From NCBI RefSeq assembly GCF_002724055.1, contig NZ_BDQY01000012.1, positions 27,008 through 91,007 of the forward strand: a DNA stretch of 64,000 nt. Direction: 5' to 3'. The notes below the pieces were generated by a model that was given only the letters and a program-made list of their open reading frames with translations, was not told where the DNA came from and did no database searches. Position 1 is the first letter of the stretch. The number at the start of each line of letters is the position of its first letter. Source of the DNA: Tepidibacter mesophilus (GTDB lineage: Bacteria; Bacillota; Clostridia; Peptostreptococcales; Peptostreptococcaceae). Below, in pieces: positions 8,799 to 17,616 of this stretch. Both the position numbers and the translations under genes were made by a program.

Positions 8799-10262
8799 AT
8801 GAGGATTTCTGGATATAGTGATTTTAATTTAAGAACTATAGGTACTAAGGCAAGTAAAGAAATAAATGATGCTATAAACAATAATGAATCAGTAACAGGA
8901 AAGATACTAGAGGTCAAATCTAATGCAGTAAAAATACTGCTTCAAAATGGAAAAGAATTTATAGCCAATAGCAATATACCTCTTGAAAATTTACTTGGAG
9001 AAGAGGTTAATTTTAAGGTTTTGAATGGAGATAAAAGTCTAGTTTTGCAGCCTCAAATAGAGGGAACAGCTCTTGAAAAAGAGTTAGATGCTAAGATAAA
9101 CAATTTGATAAGTGATCTTAAACTACCTAATAATGAAGAAAATAAATCACTTATAAAAGAAATGATAAAGCAAAATATTCCGGTTAATATTAAAAATATG
9201 AAAACTATAAAAGACAATATAGGTTCATTTAATATATTATCAAGACTTACCGAAGAAGAAGTTGAGATATTAAACAAGAATATACAAAACATAGAGACTA
9301 AGGAAGTAAAAGAAGTAGTTAAAGATATATATATAAATAAAGAAGGTAAGAATATATTAAATTTTTTAAAAGATTTAAAGGATATAGGCTCTAAAGAAAA
9401 AAATATACTATTTTTATTTAAAAACAAGTTTAAAATAAATATAGATAATATGAAAAATCTAGATTCTCTATTAAAAGGAGAAAACCTAGATGATATATTA
9501 CACGAAATAAACTCTATAATAGATGACGAATTTACATTTGGTAAAGGAATAACTGGGGATATTCAAAAAAATAATCTTCAGAATATAAAAGATGAGATAC
9601 AAAAGTTTAATATAATAAAGGAAAATACAAGTGAATTTCATAATCAAAAAGATATCTTAAAAGAAGATATGCAACCTAAGGATGATATAAAAAGGATAAT
9701 AAAAAGTATGGTTCAAAATTTAAATACAGATAAAAAAGTTGATGTAGATAAAATAAAGCAGGATATGGACTCATTGGTAAAAATATTAAATATGCAAAAT
9801 GAAATAAAACTAGGTGGCAGTATTAAAGGCGAATTTCATGAGGTAAATCAAAAGCTAGAGCTTTTAAATGATATATCAAATGAGTATATGTATTTTCAAA
9901 TTCCATTTGAATATAAAGAATATAAGAATTTAGCTGAAATCATTTTATCAGAGAAAACAAAAAATAAAAAAGATAATAAAAAATCTATAAGCATACTTAT
10001 ATCGTTGAATACTCACAATTTAAGTAGAATAGATACTGTGCTAAACTACTGTGACAAGGAATTAAGCATAGTCTTTGGATTAAACAATGAAAAAATAAAG
10101 AATATGTTTGAAAAGAATGAAAAAAAACTAGTAGGTGTGTTGAAAAGTATAGGAATAAAAAATATAAATGTAAACTACAAGATAAAAATTGAGAATGAGC
10201 CAATACTAAATAATATTGACTATATCAACAATAAATTCTCTAATTTTAATATGTGGGTGTGA
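8799..10262 (+). CDS. FliK-like (YlqG-type) hook-length-control domain protein
   Basis: 487-residue protein in the position of Bacillus ylqG, between rnhB and the FlhB-like gene. The N-terminus is an OB/SH3-like segment (VTGKILEVKSNAVKILLQNG), the middle is low-complexity N/K/D/I-rich helix, and the last 110 residues resemble the C-terminal domain of flagellar hook-length control proteins (QIPFEYKEYKNLAEIIL, ISILISLNTHNLSRIDTVLN, ELSIVFGLNNEKIKNMFE, LVGVLKSIGIKNINV). In Firmicutes these stand-alone FliK-like/FlhB-like pairs lie outside flagellar operons and their function is unknown. It is coupled to the FlhB-like gene (stop and next ATG separated by four bases). Confidence 0.7.
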   Translation: MRISGYSDFNLRTIGTKASKEINDAINNNESVTGKILEVKSNAVKILLQNGKEFIANSNIPLENLLGEEVNFKVLNGDKSLVLQPQIEGTALEKELDAKINNLISDLKLPNNEENKSLIKEMIKQNIPVNIKNMKTIKDNIGSFNILSRLTEEEVEILNKNIQNIETKEVKEVVKDIYINKEGKNILNFLKDLKDIGSKEKNILFLFKNKFKINIDNMKNLDSLLKGENLDDILHEINSIIDDEFTFGKGITGDIQKNNLQNIKDEIQKFNIIKENTSEFHNQKDILKEDMQPKDDIKRIIKSMVQNLNTDKKVDVDKIKQDMDSLVKILNMQNEIKLGGSIKGEFHEVNQKLELLNDISNEYMYFQIPFEYKEYKNLAEIILSEKTKNKKDNKKSISILISLNTHNLSRIDTVLNYCDKELSIVFGLNNEKIKNMFEKNEKKLVGVLKSIGIKNINVNYKIKIENEPILNNIDYINNKFSNFNMWV

Positions 10263-10266
10263 TAAT

Positions 10267-10536
10267 ATGAAGTTAAATAAGGGAATAAAAATAGCTACTG
10301 CATTAAAGTATAACATAGATGAAGATGATGCTCCAAAACTTATAGGTAAGGGTAAGGGTAAGGTTGCTGATAAAATATTAGAAACAGCCAAAGAAAATAA
10401 TATACCTATATACAAAGACGATAAACTTGCAAAACAGCTTGAAAATCTAGAGTTAGGGCAATCAATACCACAAGAACTTTATGAAGCTGTGGCTCAAATA
10501 TTGATATTTGTATCTGATATAGATTCTAAAATTTAA
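10267..10536 (+). CDS. FlhB-like small protein (YlqH), export-switch C-terminal domain
   Basis: 89 residues equivalent to the cytoplasmic C-terminal fragment of FlhB/YscU, the substrate-specificity switch of type III export: ATALKYNIDEDDAPKLIGKG, then KVADKILETAKENNIPIYKD and IPQELYEAVAQILIFV. The membrane part and the NPTH autocleavage motif are missing, so it is a stand-alone post-cleavage-like domain. ATG at 10267 follows GGGTGTGAT. Its partner is the preceding FliK-like protein; how the pair acts without a visible flagellar locus is not known. Confidence 0.85.
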   Translation: MKLNKGIKIATALKYNIDEDDAPKLIGKGKGKVADKILETAKENNIPIYKDDKLAKQLENLELGQSIPQELYEAVAQILIFVSDIDSKI

Positions 10537-10555
10537 TAGTATAAATTCGGTGTTT

Positions 10556-10592
10556 AATACCCATAATCTAAATAAAAGATTATGGGTATTTT
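10556..10592 (+). terminator. Intrinsic terminator after ylqH
   Basis: AATACCCATAATCT and AGATTATGGGTATT form a perfect 14-bp stem followed by TTT. Confidence 0.85.
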
Positions 10593-10607
10593 TATATGGA
10601 GGGAAAT

Positions 10608-10961
10608 ATGAACAACAAGGAAAAAGGGAGTTTAGGAGAAAAAATTGCTTGTAATTATTTGATAAAAAATAACTTTCATATATTAGAAAAGAACTATAGA
10701 ACAAAAATAGGAGAGATAGATTTAATTGCATTTAAAGATAATAAACTTTCATTTATAGAGGTGAAATCTAGAAATACTATGAATTATGGATATCCACGTG
10801 AAGCTGTAAATTATAAAAAACAGAAAAAGATAATATATACTGCAAAGCAGTATATAATGTATAAAAATATAAAGAATATAGATATAGCTTTTGATGTTAT
10901 AGAGGTATATTTAAGAGATAATAATATCAATCATATAGAGAATGCTTTTTGCGTTAACTAA
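10608..10961 (+). CDS. YraN family protein (UPF0102, nuclease-like fold)
   Basis: 117-residue UPF0102 protein with a PD-(D/E)XK-like core: GSLGEKIACNYLIKNNFHIL (N-terminal helix), YRTKIGEIDLIAFKDNKLSFIEVKSR with the D...EVK catalytic-type residues at about 40-57, and NYKKQKKIIYTAKQYI. Function is unproven though Holliday-junction-like activity has been suggested. The ATG at 10608 has GGAGGG 5 bases upstream; the upstream ATG at 10596 has no ribosome-binding site. Always found near yifB and rnhB in Firmicutes. Confidence 0.9.
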   Translation: MNNKEKGSLGEKIACNYLIKNNFHILEKNYRTKIGEIDLIAFKDNKLSFIEVKSRNTMNYGYPREAVNYKKQKKIIYTAKQYIMYKNIKNIDIAFDVIEVYLRDNNINHIENAFCVN

Positions 10962-10975
10962 GAGGTGGTGTTTAT

Positions 10976-12502
10976 GTGTTTTGTAAAATAAAGAGTGCTT
11001 GCTTAATAGGAATAGATGGATTTATTGTAGATGTTGAGGTAGATATAACAAAGGGGTTACCGATATTTAATATAATAGGACTTCCTGATACATCGATTAA
11101 GGAAGCTAAAGAGAGGATAAAATCTGCTATATTAAATTCAGGATATGATTTTTTGAATTCTAGGATAGTTATTAATCTCTCACCTGCTGATATAAGAAAA
11201 GAAGGTCCGTATTTTGACCTTTCTATGGCTGTTGGAATTTTAAATAATTTATATGAATTAAGTGATGAGTATATGAGTCAAACTCTGTTTTTAGGTGAAT
11301 TATCTCTTGATGGAAAGTTGAAAAAAGTAAGAGGAATACTTCCTATAATAATAAATGCAAAAAATAATAATATTAAAAGGGTATTTATACCATATCAGAA
11401 TCTGAAAGAAGCATCTTACGTAGATGGAGTGGAAATATATCCTGTTGATGATTTGAGACAGGTTATAGATTTTTTAGCTGGCAAAACAAAGATTGATAGA
11501 TATAATAAAAAAGAAAAGTTAATTAAAACTGAAGATTATATACTAGATTTTTCTGATATAAAGGGAAACTATTTTGTGAAAAGGGCTATGGAGATAGCAG
11601 CTGCTGGAAACCACAACATGCTAATGATAGGACCACCTGGAAGTGGAAAGACAATGATAGCTAAAAGAATAAATACTATACTACCAGACATGACAGAAGA
11701 AGAGGTTATAGAAGTTAGTAAGATATATAGTGCTGGTGGACTTATAGATGAAAATATAGGAATAATAACTCAAAGACCTTTTAGGTCTATACACCATACT
11801 GCTACAAAAACTGCTTTAATTGGAGGGGGAAGAGATGCAAAACCTGGAGAAGTGGTACTATCTCATAGAGGAGTTCTTTTCTTAGATGAGATGCTTGAAT
11901 TTGATAGAAGAACTTTAGAAACATTAAGACAGCCTATAGAGGACAAATATATAAATATATCTAGAGTTAAGATGAATCAAACGTATCCTTGTAATATTAT
12001 GGTTGTCTCTGCTATGAACCCTTGTCCTTGTGGTTTTTTTTCGGATCAAAGTGGTAAAGTGTGTAAATGTACTAATAGTGAAATTAATAGATATTTAAAT
12101 AGAGCATCAGGTCCGTTTCTTGATAGATTCGACTTATTTGTAGAAGTAACTCCTATAAATTTTGAAGAATTTCAAAGCAATAATAAAGAAGAAACCTCTA
12201 AAAAAATAAAAAAAAGAGTTGAAAAGGCTAGAAAAATTCAAAGTGAAAGATATAAAGGAGACGGTATATATACTAATAATGATATAAATACTAAGAAAAT
12301 AGATACTTATTGTTATCTGGACGAAGAGTGTAAGGATTTTGTAAAGACTGTATTTACAAAATATAAATTCAGTTCAAGAAGTTATCATAAGCTTTTAAAG
12401 ACAGCAAGGACTATAGCAGACCTTGATGAAGATGATATAAAGGTCTGCCACATAGCTGAGGCTCTTTCTTTTAGAAAGGCTTATTATAATTATTGGGCAT
12501 AA
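10976..12502 (+). CDS. YifB/ComM family AAA+ Mg-chelatase-like ATPase
   Basis: 508-residue protein of the YifB/ComM family. N-terminal Lon-protease-like (S5-fold) domain: GIDGFIVDVEVDITKGLPIFN...LPDTSIKEAKERIKSAILNSG. Then the ChlI-type AAA+ module: Walker A GPPGSGKTMIAKRI (about residues 219-232), RPFRSIHHTATKTALIGGG, Walker B GVLFLDEMLEFD, and the Cys-rich insert NPCPCGFFSD...KVCKC. ComM is a branch-migration helicase in natural transformation of Proteobacteria; the Firmicutes role is less clear. Start is GTG at 10976 (preceded by AGAGGTGG); an ATG two bases upstream is out of frame. In many Clostridia dprA-topA follow; here a terminator and unrelated genes do. Confidence 0.93.
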   Translation: MFCKIKSACLIGIDGFIVDVEVDITKGLPIFNIIGLPDTSIKEAKERIKSAILNSGYDFLNSRIVINLSPADIRKEGPYFDLSMAVGILNNLYELSDEYMSQTLFLGELSLDGKLKKVRGILPIIINAKNNNIKRVFIPYQNLKEASYVDGVEIYPVDDLRQVIDFLAGKTKIDRYNKKEKLIKTEDYILDFSDIKGNYFVKRAMEIAAAGNHNMLMIGPPGSGKTMIAKRINTILPDMTEEEVIEVSKIYSAGGLIDENIGIITQRPFRSIHHTATKTALIGGGRDAKPGEVVLSHRGVLFLDEMLEFDRRTLETLRQPIEDKYINISRVKMNQTYPCNIMVVSAMNPCPCGFFSDQSGKVCKCTNSEINRYLNRASGPFLDRFDLFVEVTPINFEEFQSNNKEETSKKIKKRVEKARKIQSERYKGDGIYTNNDINTKKIDTYCYLDEECKDFVKTVFTKYKFSSRSYHKLLKTARTIADLDEDDIKVCHIAEALSFRKAYYNYWA

Positions 12503-12510
12503 ATTATTTA

Positions 12511-12551
12511 AAAACAAAAACTGCGGAACTAACCCACAGTTTTTGTTTTGA
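12511..12551. terminator. Bidirectional terminator between yifB and the M4 protease
   Basis: AAAACAAAAACTG and CAGTTTTTGTTTT pair around a C/G-containing loop; A-run on the left and T-run on the right serve both converging genes. Confidence 0.8.
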
Positions 12552-12553
12552 AT

Positions 12554-14452
12554 TTATTTTATTCCTACAGAATCAAAAGCATCAGCTACAGCTTTAGACT
12601 CAAAACTATCTTCTCCATAAAAATCTTCTGCTGATTGGATTAAAGCAAGTCTTGCATCGTGGAAATTAGATGTTGAAGTCAAATAATTTGTTAAAGCCTT
12701 ATAATATATTTTTTCAGCTTTATGAACACCTAACTCACTAGTAACAAGATACGCTGCTTTATTTGGTATTCCTGAATTAGTATGAACTCCACCATGATCT
12801 TTAGTAGTATTTACATATTCATTCATATGAGTTGGTTGAGCTCTATAGGCTTTAGTACTTCCTGGGTCGGCTATATCTCTTAATGCATCACCATCTTTAT
12901 ATGGTGTCCAAACATCTTCGCCACATAACCAATCAGCTTTATTTGGTTGATATTCAAATTCTATGAATGTGCCAAATACATCTGAAAAAGATTCATTTAA
13001 AGCACCTGATTGATTTTCATATACAAGATTAGCTTCATTTTCTGTAACTCCATGAGTCATTTCATGACCGACTACATCTAATGCTCCTGATAAAGGCAAT
13101 GATGTAAAACCATCTCCGTCACCATATGTCATTTGATCATAGAACCAAAAAGCATTTACGTAGTTATCTCCATAATGAACAGATGATATAATATCCATTC
13201 CTTTATCATCTATACTATTTCTTCCAAATTTTTTATTATAGTAATCATATACATATTCTGCGTACTTATGAGCATCTACAGCAGGTTTATATTTTTCATC
13301 AGAAAAGTCATTTTTTTCATTATACATCATTAATCCAGGTAGAAAATGGTGCATTATATTTTCGTCTTCTGGAACATGCTTAGCAGTATATGTTTTTATA
13401 CTTACGCCATTTTTAGTATTGTCTATCATATAATATGCGCCATTTTTATATTCAAGATTTAATTCTTTTTCATCATTTAATACTCCTCTTCCAGTCCCTT
13501 TAGCACTTGTGGTTTGAATTCTATTGTATTTCTTTATAACATCACCATTGTTAGCATTAATGAAAACGCTCCAATCACCTGGTTCAGACCCTAAGTTGAG
13601 TACTCTAACTTCATAAACTGGTATATATTTTCCATCCATTTCATAGAAATAGCTTTTAACATCTGGATCTTTAGCAGTTGTATCAGTATTAACTTCTGAT
13701 TTAGCAACTTCTATAGCAACTTGTTCTCTAATTTCCAATTTTTTATGGTCTTTATCAGAAATTTTATTATATACATTATTATCTATTTTCCCATTAACAG
13801 CATATATTACTCCATCTTCATTGAAATGAATTATGTATTGTTTTCCAAATAAAGGAGTATTCTTATACATTTGTTGAACTTTAATATGTGTATTTCTTAA
13901 TTCATCTGTTTTAGTACTTATTTCTTTTAATTCTTCTTTTGGATTATTCAACTTAAATAAGTCTTTGTTTTCTTCAAAGAATTCTACAACTCCATCTATA
14001 TTAGAACTTTTTTCGCTTGAAAGTGTTCCCTTTAAAAATCCTAACTCGTTATCTTTATCAAATTTAACTATATTTATATTTTGTTTTTCTATAGTTTGTT
14101 GTATTTTAGTATCTATTTCTTTCGGTTTTTCTTCTAATACTCTATCTTCGGTTTTCTCTATTTTTTTATCAATATTGTCTTCCTTATTTTCTATTGACTT
14201 TTCTTGTATTACATCTTCCTTGTCCACCTTTTCCTTAATTTCTTGCTTAGGTTCTTCTTTGATTATTTCTTTATTTTCAATCTCTTTTCCTGTGATTTTT
14301 GTATCTTGATCTTCTTGTTGAGTAAAAATTTGAGTGTCTTCAGATATTGTTATTTTGTTAGTATTTAGCTCCTCCGCATTAGCCATTGGTGTTAATAATA
14401 GTGAACCTGTCATAACTGTAGAAAGTGCTATAGAACTCAATTTTTTTTTCAT
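12554..14452 (-). CDS. Secreted M4 (thermolysin-family) zinc metalloprotease preproprotein
   Basis: 632-residue secreted neutral protease. Signal peptide of about 26 residues (MKKKLSSIAL...TPMANA). Residues 27-125 are an unusual K/E/I/D-rich low-complexity stretch, followed by the FTP/PepSY propeptide (GTLSSEKS...GKQYIIHFNEDGVIYAVNG; VAIEVAKSEV; YIPVYEVRVL...INANNGDVI). Catalytic domain from about 315: HEMTH zinc site at 463-467, third ligand in ALNESFSD (E487), and catalytic histidine in GGVHTNSGIPNKAAY (about 557). C-terminal helical domain ends FDSVGIK. It is the only complete gene in the window on the minus strand; ribosome-binding site AAGGGGG. It may simply be an exoenzyme unconnected with the machinery next to it. 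Confidence 0.95.
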   Translation of the reverse strand: MKKKLSSIALSTVMTGSLLLTPMANAEELNTNKITISEDTQIFTQQEDQDTKITGKEIENKEIIKEEPKQEIKEKVDKEDVIQEKSIENKEDNIDKKIEKTEDRVLEEKPKEIDTKIQQTIEKQNINIVKFDKDNELGFLKGTLSSEKSSNIDGVVEFFEENKDLFKLNNPKEELKEISTKTDELRNTHIKVQQMYKNTPLFGKQYIIHFNEDGVIYAVNGKIDNNVYNKISDKDHKKLEIREQVAIEVAKSEVNTDTTAKDPDVKSYFYEMDGKYIPVYEVRVLNLGSEPGDWSVFINANNGDVIKKYNRIQTTSAKGTGRGVLNDEKELNLEYKNGAYYMIDNTKNGVSIKTYTAKHVPEDENIMHHFLPGLMMYNEKNDFSDEKYKPAVDAHKYAEYVYDYYNKKFGRNSIDDKGMDIISSVHYGDNYVNAFWFYDQMTYGDGDGFTSLPLSGALDVVGHEMTHGVTENEANLVYENQSGALNESFSDVFGTFIEFEYQPNKADWLCGEDVWTPYKDGDALRDIADPGSTKAYRAQPTHMNEYVNTTKDHGGVHTNSGIPNKAAYLVTSELGVHKAEKIYYKALTNYLTSTSNFHDARLALIQSAEDFYGEDSFESKAVADAFDSVGIK

Positions 14453-14507
14453 AAATATACCCCCTTGTTAAAAATAACTTAAAATTCGAAACTATTAATC
14501 AATTTAA

Positions 14508-14536
14508 ATGATACAAAATTCATAAAATTAACGCAA
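14508..14536 (-). promoter_or_regulatory. Candidate promoter for the M4 protease
   Basis: Reading the minus strand, TTGCGT (complement of 14531-14536), 17-base spacer and TATCAT (complement of 14508-14513) lie about 56 bases before the start codon. Box sequences are only partial matches. Confidence 0.35.
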
Positions 14537-14558
14537 ATTTCAAAAGAGTCATATAAAA

Positions 14559-14610
14559 GGAGTTTGATTGAATAAACAAGTGGTTTAGTTATATGAAAAC
14601 TACTTATGTA
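14559..14610 (+). repeat. Direct repeat copy 1 in sheath-gene upstream region
   Basis: A segment of about 52 bases, GAGTTTGATTGAATAAA... followed by a small hairpin (GTGGTTT/AAACTAC around a loop containing ATATGA), that recurs 122 bases downstream. The 461-base gap 14453-14913 is otherwise A/T-rich and holds no gene. Confidence 0.55.
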
Positions 14611-14680
14611 TTGATTTATCAAATTTATTTGAAATTTAAAATTATATTTAGTTCAAGATTTGATATGTTGTTATAAAAAT

Positions 14681-14732
14681 AGAGTTTAATTGAATAAAAA
14701 AGGAAAATGATTATATGAAAATCACTTTTTTA
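14681..14732 (+). repeat. Direct repeat copy 2 in sheath-gene upstream region
   Basis: Matches copy 1: GAGTTTAATTGAATAAA... then TGATTATATGAAAATCA, which again forms a short hairpin with ATATGAA in the loop. Paired sites upstream of a large operon suggest a regulator-binding or RNA element; nothing in the sequence identifies it. Confidence 0.5.
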
Positions 14733-14913
14733 ACGTTTTTTCAAAAAGAATTATATTTTTTATATTATAGGAAATAAGTACCAAAAATAATGTAAGATAT
14801 TGAAATAAAAGAAATCATATGGTAATATTTTCTTTATAATTGTAAAAAAAATCATAAACTTTTAAAAATAAGCTATTATTCAAAATCATAGAAAATATAT
14901 AAGGAGGTTTAAA

Positions 14914-17079
14914 ATGGATACTATTCGCCAAACGAATAGAAGTATACTTTTTGAGGAGATTAATCCAGAAAAACTCGATCTTATTACAATTGTCGGAGAT
15001 GTCAAAGGGATAGACAGTTTAAGTGATGAAAAAATAAAAGAAATTAATGAACATCTTCTTGTGAAAAATTTTGATGAGTTTTTAGAAAAATTTTCTCCAA
15101 GCGTATACTCTTTTTATAATGCTGCAAATCAAAATGTAGTTTACACACTAGAAAAACCTGAAAATCTTTCAGATGAATGCATTTCAGAAATTAAGCTTAA
15201 TCAAGATAATGATTTCTTAAAAATGTTATTTACGCTTATAGATGCAAAGCGAAGTCAAGGTATAAAAAATGTTGATTTCAAGTTTGAAAAAGTACTAGAT
15301 ATGATATCACCAAAAAAAATAATTGAAGATATAAAGCAGGTAAGAAAAGAAGTACATTATCTTTATAATAAATATGAAGAATTAGAAGAAGAGGATCCAA
15401 AGAAACTTGAACTTGGAGACAAACTTAACTATAAATTTGAAGAAGCTAGTCAAAATTATAATAATGTTATGGCTATGCTACCTCTTGCAATAGAAGATAT
15501 TAAGACAAGACTTTTATTTGGGAAAACTCAAGATGGAGATGAAGCAGAGGCAATACAAATTGGTATGTTAACTATGGGTGATAATGGGGAATTGAAAATA
15601 TTAGAAGCACCAAAGAGTGATTCCACAGACTTGATGGTTATGAATGAAGAAGGAAATAACAGCCTTGTTGGTGTGTTCGAAGAAGATTATGATGCTATTA
15701 CAGAAAGTAAATCTGATTATGTAAAAGATCTTGTAGTAAGAACATTTTGTCCTTTACCTGCAGTACAATCAGAAATAGATATAGAAAGAGAAGTTCAAAA
15801 CTACAATACTTATCTTGAATTTTATAAAAAAGCAAAAGATGATTTTGTAAAGACAGCAAAACCATTAGTAGAAAAAATATTGGGTATAAAAATGTTTTTC
15901 AACCAATATGACACTAAAAATAAAGGAATGCAACCAACTTTAATTATTACAAATAGTAAATTAGACATGACAGTAAAAAATAATAATGTACCTAGATTAG
16001 AGACTTATTTAAATACTGTAAATGCTAAAAATGATTTTAATGATACAATTTGGTTTGGTATAGTTCCAGCTATAGAAATGGAGTCTGTAGGGCAAGTAAA
16101 GACTAGAAGACAAAGATTCAGAGGAAATCAACAATCTACAAATAAAGAAGGAAATACAATAGAGTCATTGACTGCACTTCTTGAAGTAATAAAAAAATAT
16201 AAGGTGCAAACATTCTTTAATTTCCAAGCTAATGAAGATACGACATTCAATAACATGGCTACAGCGGGAATCGATAAGTACATGGAAAAATGTGAGATGT
16301 TAACTCGTCAAGATTATAGTGAATTTACTATACCTTGTATGCCAAACTTTACAATAATTCCTAAAGATAAATCTGGATTAGTAATAGATAGTAAGATGTT
16401 ACAAACAAATGAGGGAGTAAAACTATCACAAGAAAAAGAAGACATATTAAAGTTATGGATAGAAGGCGTATATGTAGATGCTGCTTATATAGCGGCTGGA
16501 ATAGTAGCTTCGTATCAATGCCCAGAATATTTGAAAGAATCTTTTAAAAATATTAATAGAGAATATCCAGGGGTTAGATTTGATATAGAATCAGGTGAGA
16601 ACAATTTAAAGGTAGTAACAACTATGGCCAAAGAAATATCAGGATTTACAAATAATATAAAAGATTCTATAAATAGAAGAAACTTTGGATTTGTTTTCTC
16701 ATCTGAAAATGCACAGTTAGATGGGAAAGATATAAAAAGAATAACTGTTTATAAAGCTAGAAGTCTTGCACTTACAGAAGATGGATTTGATTCTATTTAT
16801 AAAACCCTTGTAAGTACTTATATTGAGAGAATACTAAGATTCCAAACAAATGACTTTAAGCAAGATAATATTGTTAAATTCTTTAGTAGTAATCCAAACA
16901 GTCAAAAGAGTAAATGGATAAATTCTAAGCAATCAGAAAACTCAATCATTCAAGACGGGGATGATTTAAACTACGTAATAGATGATGAGAGTAATTTATG
17001 TTATATAGACCTTGTATTTAATGGAAATGTTAAAAATCTTGAAGTTACAATTACAAAGAGTACAAGTGCAGCTAAATAA
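14914..17079 (+). CDS. Putative contractile sheath protein (TssC-like, perhaps TssB-TssC fused)
   Basis: 721-residue first gene of the machine operon. I infer a contractile tail sheath: the gene directly precedes two small Hcp-like tube genes, and length approximates TssB plus TssC together. Visible features: LLVKNFDEFLEKFSPSVYSF near the N-terminus (similar in flavour to the TssB DF-P segment), a helical stretch (residues 120-200), MLPLAIEDIKTRLLFG, the mid-protein DFNDTIWFGIVPAIEME, and near the C-terminus SINRRNFGFVFSSENAQLDG followed by ITVYKARSLAL, which recalls the closing beta-strands of phage sheaths. No signal peptide or membrane helix. Ribosome-binding site AAGGAGG. Homology to TssB/TssC was not tested, so the call rests mainly on context. 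Confidence 0.55.
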   Translation: MDTIRQTNRSILFEEINPEKLDLITIVGDVKGIDSLSDEKIKEINEHLLVKNFDEFLEKFSPSVYSFYNAANQNVVYTLEKPENLSDECISEIKLNQDNDFLKMLFTLIDAKRSQGIKNVDFKFEKVLDMISPKKIIEDIKQVRKEVHYLYNKYEELEEEDPKKLELGDKLNYKFEEASQNYNNVMAMLPLAIEDIKTRLLFGKTQDGDEAEAIQIGMLTMGDNGELKILEAPKSDSTDLMVMNEEGNNSLVGVFEEDYDAITESKSDYVKDLVVRTFCPLPAVQSEIDIEREVQNYNTYLEFYKKAKDDFVKTAKPLVEKILGIKMFFNQYDTKNKGMQPTLIITNSKLDMTVKNNNVPRLETYLNTVNAKNDFNDTIWFGIVPAIEMESVGQVKTRRQRFRGNQQSTNKEGNTIESLTALLEVIKKYKVQTFFNFQANEDTTFNNMATAGIDKYMEKCEMLTRQDYSEFTIPCMPNFTIIPKDKSGLVIDSKMLQTNEGVKLSQEKEDILKLWIEGVYVDAAYIAAGIVASYQCPEYLKESFKNINREYPGVRFDIESGENNLKVVTTMAKEISGFTNNIKDSINRRNFGFVFSSENAQLDGKDIKRITVYKARSLALTEDGFDSIYKTLVSTYIERILRFQTNDFKQDNIVKFFSSNPNSQKSKWINSKQSENSIIQDGDDLNYVIDDESNLCYIDLVFNGNVKNLEVTITKSTSAAK

Positions 17080-17156
17080 AGTGAAACACTAACTTAGATA
17101 TTGATACTGTTTAAGTATTAATAAATATATATTAAATAAAAAAAGGAGGAAATTTT

Positions 17157-17582
17157 ATGGGATTTAGACTTAAAGTTGAAGGACCTGAGACTATTGACTT
17201 AGGACTTGAAAACATATTAACAGTAGAATTTAACACAGATACACCAAATGATTCAAATGCACGCTCTACTGATCTTGGTACATCTTTAATAATTAAAGGA
17301 AAAATATTAACAGCAGTAGATGGAGAAGAAGCAGATGCTACAATGAAACTTGCTCAGTGGTCATTAGTACCTGGAGAAAAAGCTGATTGTTACAGAAAAG
17401 TAACTGTAGATGTAATATCAGCATCACAAGTGGTGAGAAAGATTGATTTACCAAATGCTTTTATAGTAGATTATACAGAAGATTATGGTGATGAAGAAGG
17501 AGTAGGAACATTCTACTTACATATGAAACAAAAGAAAGATAAGACTCCAGCTGTAAAATTAGAAGGTGGATTTGAATTATAG
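17157..17582 (+). CDS. Hcp-like inner-tube protein, copy 1
   Basis: 141-residue beta-rich protein without signal peptide, 77 bases after the sheath gene and with a strong AAAGGAGG site. Paralogue of the next gene: shared blocks include MGFRLKVEGPETIDL, DSNAR, GKILTAVDG, WSLVPGEKADCYRKVTVDV and LPNAFIVDYTED. Size, beta pattern and position after a sheath gene fit a T6SS Hcp or phage tube subunit that stacks as hexameric rings inside the sheath. Identification is by context; the sequence has no single diagnostic motif. Confidence 0.6.
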   Translation: MGFRLKVEGPETIDLGLENILTVEFNTDTPNDSNARSTDLGTSLIIKGKILTAVDGEEADATMKLAQWSLVPGEKADCYRKVTVDVISASQVVRKIDLPNAFIVDYTEDYGDEEGVGTFYLHMKQKKDKTPAVKLEGGFEL

Positions 17583-17616
17583 TAAAATATAAAAATCGCA
17601 GAAAGGATGTGTAAAT

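Noticed and set aside
10974..10991. ATG just before yifB as its start
   Set aside because: Out of frame with yifB (runs into a stop after five codons); the GTG two bases later is in frame and correctly spaced from AGAGGTGG.
14453..14913. Cyclic-di-GMP riboswitch upstream of the sheath gene
   Set aside because: The conserved GEMM core was not found; only A/T-rich direct repeats are there.
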